Assembly: GCF_029873635.1 (NCBI RefSeq)
Contig: NC_080423.1
Coordinates: 99,882,991-99,946,990 of the forward strand
Source: Malania oleifera
Taxonomy: Eukaryota; Streptophyta; Magnoliopsida; Santalales; Ximeniaceae
Reading direction: 5' to 3'
Length of the DNA stretch: 64,000 bases
The notes beneath the pieces are model-generated. The model had not been told where the DNA came from. It ran no database searches and worked only from the letters and a program-made list of their open reading frames with translations. The translations under genes and the position numbers were made by a program. Below are positions 48,723-61,090 of this stretch, one piece after another. Within the stretch, counting starts at the first letter, position 1; the number at the start of each line of letters is the position of its first letter.

Positions 48723-51700
48723 ATGGACCTTGGTGGCAGTAGTTGTGGCGACTTGCTTATTTTTCACATTTTTTTTCTTAAAATATAATAATAAAATCAA
48801 TATCACATATTCCAGTTTAGTATATCATAATCCACCTGGACCCGTGGGTACCAGGGATACATCAGAATACAAAACGGAAGCCTAAGCAGTAGGAAACATA
48901 CAATCATATACATCTCATTATACCATACAACACAATATGCTAGAGTTACTACAATTACTGTATATATATATACACAACACTCAACCCAAAAAGATGTCTT
49001 AGGGCCCTTTTCACAAAATACATCCGACCCTATCAAAGTACTTACCCTTCTGGAAGGGCAGCTCTACCGTACTAGTCTAGCGGGGCTTTACCCACTCTCC
49101 TATCAGGGGCTCTTGAAAAGTTTATAAAATTTTGGAGTGAGAAATCTCTCAATAAGGGAAATAAACTAATATCAGTGTGTGGCAACATGATTATTTCGTG
49201 TTATACATACACCAAACAGAACATATTCAGTAACTGTTTGTCAAATCTGGGAAAACATATATATCATCAAAACATATCAAAACATACTGCATTTTCATAA
49301 ACATATTTTATCTCATATAATTATAATAACACAAAAACATTCCTAGTAGGTTAGCTGGCTGTTGTCATGTATTATCCCCACATGACTAGGTTGTGTGGCC
49401 TAAAGGCGAAACCTGACAATGGTTGGCCGACCACTGTCCAGTCAAAAGTACAGTCTGTAAGTTTGATGGGTCTACCAGACCTGGTCTGTACACTAGGGGC
49501 ACTCACACACTTCTTAAAAACCACATTGACCATCCAATCTCACACCACTTTGTACAGCGGTGTTAACACAGATATCATGATCACGTAGACCACGGACACA
49601 TAACAACGGTACCGTGCAAGTGCTAGCCTAGACCAAGCCAACCAGGTTCTGATATCATATAACATATACTAAAACTATTATACATGGATATCTCATATCA
49701 TTAATTATCAAATCAATCATTTCATTTTGCATATATACGTATATCATGAAAATCATCGGCTCGTACACCGATATTACACATTTTACCATAGTTCGGCCCA
49801 TACGCCGGCAAATCATAGCACAGCCCGTACGTTGGGATATCACATCCATAGCTCGGCCTGTACACCTGCAAATTATATCATAGCACAGCCCGTACGCTGG
49901 CAAATCACATCCATAGCACGGCCCGTATGCCGGCAAAATATATCCATAGCTTAACCTGTACGTTGGCAAATCATACATATAGCACGACCCGTACGCCGAC
50001 AAAACATATAAAAATCTTGGCCTGTACACTCGTTTTCCCATTATAAAAATCCGTATCATAATCACATTTCTAGTAAACAATATTTCAAAACAATTTCTAC
50101 TCATGCCACGCTAACAAGTTTTTCACACATTCAACATACCATCATTTTAACAGTTATTTTCCCAAATATAAATCATATATAAATATATTTATTTTCCTGA
50201 AACCAAAAAGCTATAAAAGTATACATATTTTTCATAAAATACTAGCTTACTTTATCCCCTTACCTGATTCCTGAAAAGCCCCTAACAAAATCTACCCTAC
50301 ACCCGCAAGGTTCCCAACTCAACACCCTGAAAATAATATTTCCCAGAACAAAAGTTCAATTTTTCTACGCGTATGACACTTTCTACAACTACCAAAAATC
50401 CAAATATTGAGTAGAAAGTCTTACCCTGGATTTGGGATGGTTTCCACCTCAGCCTCACCAACGATCAACTCCGGTAGACTTGCATAGAACTTTCCCAAAA
50501 GTGTCGTGGTGGCTTCAGATCTTTGAACCGGCGGAAATCCGACCCGAAATTGAAGAAAGAAGGAGGAGAAACCGTATGGGGAGAGAGAGAAAGATTCGGA
50601 GCCGCAAAATGAACAAAAAATCACGTTTAACCCTATTTATAATGCGAGATTCGTCGACGAGCCACGTCACCTCATCCACGAGTCCTGTAGAAAATTCGTC
50701 GACGAACTTCAACCTTGTCGAGGAATTTCAGGCTTCTGAAAAAACCTCTCTCAGTATTTTCTCGTCAACGAGTCCCTTGTATTCGTCTACGAGGAGCTGA
50801 AAAATTCTCAGGATTATCCTTTTCAAAATGCAATGTGCATTCGTCGATGAAGTTCACTGCCTCCTTCTATTTTCGGTTTTCATTTCCCTTTCTTTTATTA
50901 TTTAAATACCATTATTCTTCGAGTCGTTACAGTAGTACCTACGCTAGTGGGAATGAGGGTATTGGACCCTTAGGCGCTACAGGCGGTGATTTGGATGCAG
51001 TTTTACGCAGCGTGGCATAACAAGTTATGGCAGAAATTGCCATGAGCTGGAGGGAACAGGGTGGTCCATCGACAGGCCATGATAGCTCAATAGAGAAGTT
51101 TATTAAGATGAATCCTCCGACTTTCTCAGGGGGAACAGATCCTGCAGTCGCTGAAAACTGGGTGCAGAAGATAGAAAAAATATTTGTAGTGCTGCAATGT
51201 TCTGAGGAGCAGAGGGTGCTATTTGCTACCTACAGACTGACTGGGGAGGCCGAAAGATGGTGGTTAGCCGTGACACTTTTGGAGTGGTAGAGGACGGTAC
51301 CTGTGGAGATGACATGGAGCGGTTTAAAGAGACATTCTTCGACAAGTATTTTCCAGCCTTGCCCAAGGAAGCAAAGATTGAGGAGTTCCTGAATCTGAAG
51401 TAGGGACAGCAGACCGTACAGCAGTATGCGGTGAGGTTCATTGAATTATCTCGCTTTGCCTCGTACATCATACCAGATGAAGCAAAGAAGGCATGGCAGT
51501 TTGAGAGAGGTCTAAGGAGAGCAATACATAAGCAGGTGTCGATTCTAAAGCTGTAGGATTTTGCTGAGCTAGTGGATAGAGCCACTATAACGAAGATTTG
51601 GGAGCGATTGGAGGCTAAGGAGCAGAGGCATAAGATAAGATCCACACCTTCTGGTTCCCAGCAGGGAGTCGGCCATGATTCATGGAAGAGAGGTGGCTAC

Positions 51701-52360
51701 TACAAAGATCCGAGGCAGGAGACCGGGAATCGCAGTTTTCAGGATGTGCAACCATCTCCAGCTTGCCTGTCTCTCGGGAAGTGACACCTGAGGGAGTGTC
51801 ATGCCGGGTGAGGTGTCTATTACCGGTGTGGGGAGTGAGGACATATGATGAGGGATTGTCAGGCTCATATTGTGTTACTCCTACTCCTAGACCTGCTCGA
51901 AGAGGCTACCATGCGCCACGTGGAGGCTAGCAGCGGAATATAGCCCCAGCTAGGGTTTTTGCTTTGACCCCTGGTGATGTTGAGATAGACGGGGACGTGG
52001 TGATAGGTACGGTTAATATACTTTCATTTAAAGTTACTGCACTTTTTGACTCAGGGGCCACACTCTCGTTTGTATTTGTGGGATGTGTTAAATTGTGTGG
52101 GGCCGAAAGACAAACACTAGATGTTGAATTATTAGTAGCTACACCAATTGAATTAGCAATGAGATGTAGTAAGGTACTCCGTGGTTGTCCAGTTGACGTT
52201 CAAGGGAGGATTCTATCTGCTGATTTGGTAGTGCTAGACATGCATAGGTTTGATATTATTTTCGGCATGGATTGGCTAGCAACTAACTTTGCCAGTATAG
52301 ACTGTCATGCGAAAGAAGTAATTTTTAGACAGCCAGGAATACCATAATTCAGATTTACAG
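48723..52360 (+). pseudogene. Gypsy A gag-protease, split by solo LTR B1
   Basis: The start ATG is at 48,723; seven codons (MDLGGSS) precede LTR B1, and the frame resumes at 50,937 with TYASGNEGIGPL. Gag shows FIKMNPPTFSGGTDP and RLTGEAERWW, then frameshifts near 51,280. The zinc knuckle near 51,815-51,870 has lost its first Cys and gained a stop (YYRCGE-stop-GHMMRDC). Protease has LFDSGAT (Asp codon 52,048-52,050) and IIFGMDWLATN. Stops at several former Gln codons (TAA/TAG for CAA/CAG) occur. Confidence 0.85.
48744..50931 (-). mobile_element. Solo LTR B1 inserted in gag of A
   Basis: 2,188 bp with TSD GTAGT at 48,739-48,743 and 50,932-50,936. Plus-strand ends are TGTGGCGACTTGC and GAGTCGTTACA. 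It is related to B2 in reverse orientation: GC-rich arrays at 49,760-50,040, the hairpin motif at 49,134-49,158, palindromes at 50,645-50,860 and TATAAATAGGG (minus) at 50,633-50,643. Confidence 0.93.
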
Positions 52361-52890
52361 GGTCATGAGTGCAATCTCTACCTCAGATGGTTTCAGCTGT
52401 TCAGGCGAGGAAACTACTCTTAAATGGTTGTCAGGGATTTGTGGTTGGTTGTGTATTGATGCAGTATGGCAAGGTAGTGGCATATACGTCCAGACAGTTG
52501 AAAGAATACAGAAAGAACTACCCTACCCATGATTTTGAATTGGCTGCAGTAGTACACGCATTGAAAATTTGGAGGCATTACCTGTACAGTGAGCAGTGTG
52601 AGATTTTCTCTGACCACAAGAGCTTAAAGTATTTCTTCACCAAGAAGGAACTGAATATGAGACGGAGAAGATGGTTGAAGGTTATTAAGGATTTCGATTG
52701 CACTATCAGTTACCACCCAGGGAAAGCAAATGTGGTAGCTGATGCGTTGAGTAGGAAGTCTACGAGATCAGTGATGGTAGCTATGGAGATCCAGTATCCG
52801 ATCATGATGGATTTGGAGAGACTTGGCATTGAATTGATTGAGAGTGATCCTTCTCTATGTATCGCCAGCTTAGTGGTATAGCCTACCCTA
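52361..52890 (+). pseudogene. Gypsy A RNase H, fused after RT deletion
   Basis: The frame runs from the protease-RT linker ([16 protein letters not shown]) straight into RNase H ([61 protein letters not shown]). The fingers-palm RT block, with its YVDD site, should lie between them and is absent. The junction is near 52,430-52,445. Confidence 0.85.
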
Positions 52891-54290
52891 CAGGAAATAA
52901 TTAAAGCTGCTCAGAGGGAAGATCCAGAATTAGCAGAGGTAGATAGGGTGCATACTGGTCAGGGAGAGGAATTCTGCATTTCAGATGATGGAGCCTTACG
53001 ATTCCGTTCCAGATTGTGTGTTTCTGCTGATGCTGACATCAAAAAGACTATTTTGGAGGAGACTCTCAGATCTTTGTATATAGTTCATCCCAGCAGTATG
53101 AAAATGTACACGGATCTGCAAAAATTTTATTGGTGGAGTGGTATGAAGAGAGGGATTGCCGACTATGTAGCCTAGTGCTTGACATGCCAGCAGGTAAAAG
53201 CTGAGCACCAGAGGCTAGCAGGTCAGTTGCAGCCGTTATTTATCCCAGAGTGGAAGTGGGATCATATTTCCATGGACTTCGTTTCAGGGTTGCTGTCGAC
53301 ATCACATGGCTAGAATGCGATTTGGATGATAGTGGACCGGTAAGACCGCTCATTTCCTCCCTATCAAGATCAGCTATTCCCTCAACCGTTTAGCGGAGAT
53401 TTACATTTAGGAGATAGTTCATTCTCATGGAGTTCCCGTATCTATTGTGTCAGATCGAGACCCGCATTTTATGTCACATTTCTGAAAAAGTTTGTAGGAA
53501 GCTCTAGGGTCTCAGCTATCGTTTAGTATGACATTCCATCCTTAGTTAGACGGGTAGACTGAGAGGACGATACAGATATTAGAAGATATGCTCCAAGCAT
53601 GTGTTTTAGATTTTGGGGGTAGTTGAACTTAGTTCATGGCACTGATAGAGTTTGCGTATAATAACAGTTACCAGTCCAGTATCGGCATGGCACCATTTGA
53701 AGCTCTATACGGTAGAAAATGTCATTCCCCGTTATATTGGGACTAGATGGGTGAGTGGCGAGTTGTGGGACCAGAGCTAGTGTAGCAGGCGTACAATAAA
53801 GTTTGGCTCATTAGGGATAGAATTAGTGCAGCTCAGAGCCAATAGAAGAGTTATGTCGACAATCGCCGCAGGAATTTGGAGTTCAATGTGGGTGATCACG
53901 TATTTTTGAAGATAGCTCTGTTAAAAGGGGTTATGAGGTTTGGTAGGAAGGGTAAACTTAGCCCTACGTTTATCGGTCCATTTGAGATTTTAGAGAAAGT
54001 GGGGTCGGTGGCCTTTAGGCTAGCTTTGCCACCTACACTATCCAGGATGCACGATGTATTTCACGTATCTATGTTGAGGAATTACGTCCCAGATCCTTCT
54101 CATATTATCAGCTAGAGTTTAGTGATTCGCTAGTTTATAAGGAGGTACCAATGCAGATTCTGGACAGCAAGGAACAAGAACTATGTAATAAGAAGATTCC
54201 TCTAGTAAAAGTTCTATGGAGGAATCATGCAGTAGAAGAGGCTTCTTGGGAGCTCGAGGAATAGATCAGACAGGAATACCCGTAATTATT
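52891..54290 (+). pseudogene. Gypsy A integrase, GPY/F and chromodomain remnant
   Basis: The integrase zinc-finger region is recognisable (VHPSSMKMYTDLQKFYWW, then [12 protein letters not shown] after a stop). The catalytic core ([13 protein letters not shown] from about 53,250) is broken by stops and shifts. The open part at 53,876-54,113 is the GPY/F module (SPTFIGPFEILEKVGSVAFR, HDVFHVSMLRNYVPD). At 54,180-54,290 LVKVLWRNHAVEEASWELEE-like codons mark a chromodomain remnant. Confidence 0.82.
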
Positions 54291-54967
54291 CCAAGAAGTC
54301 CATATGTGATTAAGAAATGTACGTAAATAGGTAGTATTTCTTTTGTAGGTACATGTAATGCTTTAGTTAGTAAGTGGTATTTTAGTTTTGGGGGAATTTT
54401 CTTTTGGTATATGTAATCTCCTAGGACTTGAAATGTAACTACGGTATTCCTCCGCCATAAGTGAGGGTAAGTAATAAAATAAGTAGATCGTTTTGCCTTT
54501 AAGGGATGATGAGTTGTATGAATAGTAAATTTCGAGGACGAAATTTTATAAGGAGGGGAGAATGTGACGACCCAAATATATATATATATATGTATAATAA
54601 TGGTATTTAAATAATAAAGAGGGAGGGAAATGGAAACAACAACAGAAGGAGGCAGCCGACTTCGTCGACGACATTGCACTTTAGGAGTAATAACTGAGAA
54701 AATTTATCAGATCCTCGTTGACGAACAAAGGGGATTCATCGACGAGGATACAAGAGGGCCTCGTCTATGAAGACAAATTTCGTCGACGAGAAGATACCAA
54801 GAGAGGATTTTGGAGAAGTCTGAAATTCGTCGACGAAGGTGCAGGTTCATTGACGAACTTTCTACAGGACTCGTCGACGAGGTGACGCGTCTCAGTCGAC
54901 GAATCTGACCCTATAAAAAGCAAAAATCCAGATTTAAATGCAAAAAATTAAGAAAAAAATCACACTC

Positions 54968-55299
54968 TATAATGACCCAAATAAAAAAATGGAATTTAGA
55001 TAATAAAGAGGGAGGAAAAATGGAAACAGGAACAGAAAGGAAGCTGCCAAGCTTCGTCGACAAACACAGGGTTTTATCGACGAAGGCTTTAAGGATTTTG
55101 TCGACGAACGCAGGGCTTCGTCGACGAGAAAATACCGAGAGGTGGTTTGGGCTGCTCTGAATTTCGTCGACAAACACAGGGCTTTGTTGACGAATTTACT
55201 AAAGGATTCGTCAACGAAGTGATGTGTCTCGTCGACGAATATGGCCCTACAAATAGTGAAAAATCGGGAATTTTTTATCACTTTCAGCGCCCCTCTCTT

Positions 55300-55331
<32 letters not shown>

Positions 55332-57141
55332 ACGTCTCTCTCTCCCTTCTCTCTTCGATTTCGGTCCCAACAGTCGTCGGATCGACGATCCGTAGCCACC
55401 ACGACGCTTCTGGCGAAGTTCTCTGCAAGTCTGTCGGAGCGGATCGTTGGTGAAAGTAAGTTGGAAATCATCTCTAAGTTGAGGTAAGGCTTTTTAAGTC
55501 AAATTTGGTCTTATGGTAGTTATAGGAAATGCTGTACGTATGAAAATACTGAAGTTTAATACTGGAAATTTTCCGTTTCAGGGTATTGATTAGGAATTCT
55601 TACAGGGGGTAGGCCAAGATATTTTGGGGGCTTTCTCAGTAGCCAGGTAAGGGGATAAACTAACCTAGTATTTGTTGAAATTATATATACTGCTATAGCA
55701 TCTGATTTTGGGGAAAAGTAAATGTGTATATATATGATTTATATTTGGAAATTATTGTTAAAATAATGATAAGTTTAATATGGAAAATCTGTTCAGTGTG
55801 GCATGAGTATAAAATGTTATTGAATTACTGTTTTCTGGAATGGGATGGTGATATGGATTTTTATAATGGGAAAATGGGTGTACATGCCGAGATTTTTATA
55901 TATGATGTGATTTGCGAGCGTATGGGTTGTGCTATAATATATGTTTGTCGGCGTACGGGCCGTACTATAATGTGATTTGCCAGCATATGGGTTGTGCTAT
56001 GATATGTTTGCCGGCGTACGGGTCGTGCTATGATATGATTTGCCAATGTACGGGCTGTGCTATGATATGTTTGCCGGCGTACGGGCCGTGCTATGATAAA
56101 ATGTGTAATACTGGGGTACGGGCCAATGATTTTCATGATACACATATATATGCAAAATGTTATGATTGATGTGGAAATAAATGATATGAGTTATCTATGT
56201 ATCACAGTTTTAGTATATGTTATATGGTATCAGAACTTGGTTGGTTTGGTCTAGGCTAGCACTTGCACAGTACCGTTGCTATGTGTCCATGGTTTTCGTG
56301 ATCATGATATTTGTGTTAATGCTACTGTACGAAGTGGTGTGAGATTGGATGGTCGATGTGGTTTATAAGAAGTGTGCTGATCGCCCCTGGTGTACAGACC
56401 AGGTCTGGTAGACCCATCGGACCTACAGACTACTGTTTGACTTGATAGTGGCCGATCAACCATTGTTAGGTCCCGCCTTCGGGCCGCACAACCCAGTCAT
56501 GTGGAGGGAATACATGACAACAACCAGCTAACCTACCAGGAATGTTTTATGTTATTATTATTATATGAGATGAAATATGATTATAAAAAATGCAGTATGT
56601 TCTGCCATGTTTTGATGGTATATGTATGTTTTCCCAGATTTGATAAACAGTACTGAATATGTTATATATGATATATGTTGAACATAGAATACTCATGTTG
56701 TCAAACACTAGTATTAGTTTATTTCCCTTACTGAGAGGTGTCTCACCCCTAAATCTTATTAACTTTTCAAGAACCCCAGATAAAAGAGTGGGAAAAGCCC
56801 CGCTAAACTAGTGTTGTGTATCTGCCCTTTTGAAGGGTAAGTTTTGTAGGGACGGTTAGATTTTTGGGGAAATGTCCCTAGGTCTTATTTTTGAGATGTA
56901 TATATGGAAATACGGTAGTTGTAGTGGCTCTGGTATTTGACGTAAAATAATGGATGTTTTGTATTTACAATATTATGAATATATATATATTTCCTGCTGC
57001 TTAGGCTTCCAATTGTGTTTTGATGTATCTCTGGTACCCACGGGTCCAGGTGGATTATGATTGGTTGAGTTGGGTTTTGAGATATAAGATATTGATTTTA
57101 TTATTTTTTTTAAATGAGTAAAATAAGCAGGTCATGACACA
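54968..57141 (+). mobile_element. Solo LTR B2 nested in A 3' LTR
   Basis: About 2.17 kb. It starts TATAATGACCC (probably a mutated TGTAATGACCC) and ends GGTCATGACACA. The direct repeat CACACTC flanks it (54,961-54,967 and 57,140-57,146), which fits a 5-bp TSD CACTC. It has palindromes (55,053-55,240), a (CT)n run (about 55,300-55,345), GC arrays (55,905-56,115) and the hairpin motif (56,726-56,749). Confidence 0.88.
55905..56115 (+). repeat. GC-rich tandem array in LTR B2
   Basis: Six or so units of TTTGCCGGCGTACGGGCCGT followed by GCTATGATATGA-like sequence, period about 35 bp. Matching arrays in reverse orientation are in B1 (49,760-50,040). Not a CRISPR: the units abut without unique spacers. 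Confidence 0.8.
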
Positions 57142-59439
57142 CACTCTCTCTCCCTTCGGTTTCTCTCTCTTCTCTCTTCGATTTCAGCTCCGTCGCTCGC
57201 CGGATCGACGATCTGAGGCCACTGCGATGCTCCTGGGGAAGTTCTCTCAAAATCTACCGGAGCAGATTGTTGGTGGAAGTGAGTTGAAATTCATCCCTGA
57301 GTTGAGGTAAGACTTTTTATGCCAAATTTGGTCTTATTGTAGTTATAGGAAATGATATTCATGTGAAAATACTGAAGTTTAGTTCTGCGAGTTATTGTTT
57401 TCAGGGAATTGAACGGGGAACCCTATGAGTGTAGGACCGAAAATTTTAGGTTGTTTCTTTCAGTGTCAGGTAAGAGAATAAACTAAAACAATTATTTTTA
57501 TGCAAATTATTTTTATTTATCAGTAAATTTATTTTCAGGAAAGCATGTATTATATCTGTATATTATGAAGAAAAATGCACATTTGGAAAAATACTGCTAT
57601 TATGTTGAAATGTATATATATGTATGAGATACCAGAAATTATGATTTTAGAATATAAAGTATGGTTTTATACAGCAAATGTGTGGTATGAATATTACTTT
57701 ACGTGAGAAGTGTTATGATATGACTATGTTATGAATGAAGCATGTTTTCAAAAATATGAAATATTACAGTACAAAATGATGTTGAAAATACATGATAATT
57801 GATTTATTATTCAGAATGATATGTATGAGATATTCGGCACAAGGCCGTGATTGATAGCCGGCGCGAGGCCGTGTTTTACGTATGATTTCAACGCGAGGCC
57901 GTGTTTATGAAATTATATAAATGATATTGATCTATTTATGTTAAATGTTATATTATCATGTACTATATATTATCAGAACCCGGATGTTAGTTTAGTTCAG
58001 TTTCAGGAGCACGGTATCGTACCTTATAGATCAGATATCTATGATCAGATTGGTGCTAACCACCCCACGAGGGGGTGGGAGATGGACAGTTGGTGTGGCT
58101 TTCAGTGTAGAGTGTAGACGTCCACCTGACAGTTCGGACCAAGGTGTGGCAGGCCCCTCGTACTTACAGACATTTTTGAATCGACAGTGGTCGGCTAGCC
58201 ATTGTTGGGTCCTGCCTTTGGGCTGCACAACCCGTCATGGGGGTTAATATATGACATCAGCTAGCTATTCATTCTAGGTATGTTTTTCAGTATTATTAGC
58301 TATACTAGACAGTTATGATTAGTATGATTTATTAGAAATATGAAAGTATACGTTTTGCAATTATTTAATGATGAATGTTTTCAGGTATAAAGATTGTACT
58401 GTATATCTATATTATCATTAAGTATTTATGTTGCCACACAACTATATTTAGTTTATTTTCCCTTACTGAAAAGTGTCTCACCCCCGAACATTAAATGATT
58501 TTCAGAGAATCCAGAAAGACCGGCGGATTGAGGCCGCCGTTGAGATTGAGTGGTACTACCTCGTTAGGAGGGTAAGTTCTGATCTAGGGGCGGGTAATTC
58601 GTATTGTAGGTCCCTAGACATGAGTATGTTTTTGGAATTTTTTTTGGAGACTGTATATAAATACTGTGCTTTGGGATTATAGTTAACTCTGGTATTATGT
58701 ATTTTGTGGTAATGAAGTTGATGATTTACATTTACTACTGCCTAGGTTCTGCTGTGTATGACAAGTGTCCCCGCGACCCACGGGTTCAGATTGACTATTT
58801 TTTGTTTTATTTTATGTTAAGATAAGTAGGTCGTTATAATGGGTGTCCACTAGCATATAGCACGTCATGCTTGTAACCCATGGCTGTTCATTCCACTTTT
58901 CACTTTCACAACATTCCCTAGCTCATGAGCGTCCACAAATATATTTTACACGTCATGTCTGTAGCTCATAGCTGCCGTGAGGATATTCACATCGTCATGT
59001 ATTCACCCCACATGACCAGATTGTGCGACCCGAAGGCTGGATCTTACCACGTTGGCCTACCTGGTTAGATCAAAACAGTTAACATATTTGTAGTTCGATT
59101 GGCTTGCCCACACTTGGTCCAGACTCTAGGGGATAACACAACCCTTCACACTAACCCAATCGAGTGCCATGCCACATGCTATACAAGTCGTGTGGTTGCA
59201 CTAACACAATGCTAGCAACGGTACTGTGCTCTCAGAATTATTCTAGTCCATCAAGATTCTCATTTCTACATTTCAGTAATCATAATCCATTATATCAATA
59301 TATCTCAACATGTTAGTATAGTTTACATCATTTTTGTATCATTCTATCATTCTTGTATAATTTTCATCATTTCTATTCAATTCTCATCTTATACCAGTAT
59401 ATTTCATTTTGCATATCTGTATAACACATCTCTCATTAT

Positions 59440-59446
<7 letters not shown>

Positions 59447-59527
<81 letters not shown>

Positions 59528-59661
59528 ATTTTATTGTTTCTCAATGAAAACATATCTATATAACACATTTATCATTACCAGTAAAATACACCTCTGTTTC
59601 ACAATTCATCATTTCTTAGAAAATACTCATCAGTATATCACTTTCATCATTTCCTAGTAAA

Positions 59662-59728
<67 letters not shown>
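59447..59728 (+). repeat. TG/TA and CA/TA compound microsatellites
   Basis: (TG)n(TA)n at about 59,447-59,524 and (CA)n(TA)n at about 59,664-59,727, both inside LTR D. Confidence 0.9.
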
Positions 59729-59730
<2 letters not shown>

Positions 59731-60304
59731 TATTTTCACATCTGAGTAAAACATTTTCATACTATAACATAGTATCATTTCTCAGTACAAAACACATTTC
59801 TCAATTTCTAACACTTTCCCAGTATAAATTTATTATTTCAAAATTTCTCATGCCACACAATTTTTCACCTGATATTCATATTATAATTTTCACAGTGAAT
59901 ATATCATAATATCATTTTCACATTTTTACTCAACCAGTAGTTTTCAAAAATAACTGTCATAATTTATTCCCCTTATCTGTCTTATTGAGAGGCCTGCTAA
60001 AATCCCTAATTCCACGCCCACGGCATTTAGAGCTCAAAACCCTGATATCACATTTTCCTATTTTAATCACCTCAACCCCAAAATAATAATAATTTTAATA
60101 TTTCCTAAGCCCACACACTCCCATTAGCTAATTAAACTTTAAAAATAATTAATGGATATAATTTCATTATCCTTACCCTAACCTTGAAGCGGTGCCTAGG
60201 AAATCCAAATTAAAAATATGCTCCAACTAAAATGACGAGGATTGACGCTTGGACCTCGTGGTGGTGTCCGATCGTCGATTTGGTTAAAGATTTGAGAATA
60301 ATTA

Positions 60305-60307
<3 letters not shown>

Positions 60308-60352
<45 letters not shown>

Positions 60353-60484
60353 TTACCTTATCCCAGGAATGGTGCCTATGATGCTCTTACGACAAATCCA
60401 CTTTAGTTAAAATGTCAGTGGTGGAGAATGGAACCTATGAGTATTTTCCGTTCTCCAATTGGTGCACATTTGGTCGAGGAAATC

Positions 60485-60529
<45 letters not shown>
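60308..60529 (+). repeat. Two (GA)n microsatellites in LTR D
   Basis: (GA)n at about 60,308-60,349 and 60,489-60,529, each next to a similar downstream unit (..GATTACCTTATCCC.. and ..GGTCGAGGAAATCG..). Confidence 0.85.
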
Positions 60530-60531
<2 letters not shown>

Positions 60532-60667
60532 TGGAGACGTCTCTATATTTCTCTGAAAGGAGGTAACTAACTAATATATATTATTATATTATTTAATTAA
60601 TAATAATTATTTATTTATTTATTCATTTGTTTATTTATTTTTATTTTTTTGGAATCACTACATCTTT

Positions 60668-61090
60668 AAAAATAGCCTAGGACCCATCTTGTGTTAAAAT
60701 CACCCCACCTATTTTAAAATCCCATTGGGCTAGCCCGTTTTTAAAAATCCAACCCTTGTTTTAAAAATAAAGCTGGGCCGACACGTTTTCAAATAATAAT
60801 CCAGGTCTTGTTTTAAAACCCTACTGGGTTGGGCCATTTCCAAAAGATGACCCATGTATTGTTTTAAAAAATAACCCCCAGGCCCCCATTTTTAAAAGTC
60901 TAAACTCCTGACCCATTTTCAAAAATCAACCAAAGCCCAAAAACTTTTTAAACTCTCTAGCCCATTTTTGGAAAATTTAAACTTGTTATGGAAAACATAA
61001 ACCCAAGGCCCATTGTTTTCAACACTTTACCCGAAGCCCAAATAAACCCAAACTCACCCCTCAACCCACACATGTGTTTGGTTATGAAAG
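60668..61090. repeat. Degenerate TTTTAAAA/CCCA-rich repeats
   Basis: Words such as CCCATTTTTAAAA and GTTTTAAAAATA recur at about 35-60-bp spacing between LTR D and LTR I. Probably part of the U5 or internal region of the older element H. Confidence 0.45.

Larger units (their letters stand above)
42683..58838 (+). mobile_element. Ty3-gypsy element A with both LTRs, hosting three solo LTRs
   Basis: TSD ATGGG lies at 42,678-42,682 and 58,839-58,843. The 5' LTR is 42,683-48,404 and the 3' LTR 54,563-58,838, each about 2.1 kb once inserts are removed. The PBS TGGTATCAGAGCC (48,408-48,420) matches initiator tRNA-Met, and the polypurine tract AGGAGGGGAGAA (54,551-54,562) abuts the 3' LTR. Internal order is gag, protease, (RT missing), RNase H, integrase, GPY/F and chromodomain remnant. 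The last two point to a chromovirus, probably Tekay/Del-like. Inserts are C 44,294-47,879, B1 48,744-50,931 and B2 54,968-57,141. Confidence 0.93.
54563..58838 (+). repeat. 3' LTR of element A (split by B2)
   Basis: Parts 54,563-54,967 and 57,142-58,838. Starts TGTGACGACCC; the end is TTATA where the 5' LTR has TTACA. Palindrome cluster 54,660-54,905, TATAAAAAG at about 54,913, GC repeats 57,833-57,908, hairpin motif 58,462-58,483. Confidence 0.9.
41809..60662 (-). mobile_element. Solo LTR D, interrupted by gypsy element A
   Basis: Plus-strand ends are TGTGACGCCCTG and GGAATCACTACA. TSD TCTTT lies at 41,804-41,808 and 60,663-60,667. Without A it is about 2.7 kb. On the minus strand it has the hairpin motif at 42,190-42,211. 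Internal repeats with GTCCAC..TAGCACATCATG..TGTAACCCATGG occur at about 42,573, at the A insertion point, and near 58,930. It carries two (GA)n runs and the microsatellites listed separately. Confidence 0.9.

Noticed and set aside
55905..56115. Regular array resembling a CRISPR
   Set aside because: Plant LTR context; units abut with no unique spacers of constant length, and no cas genes are present.
59409..59657. 82-residue frame with Ile/Tyr repeats
   Set aside because: Translation of (TG)n(TA)n microsatellites in LTR D.
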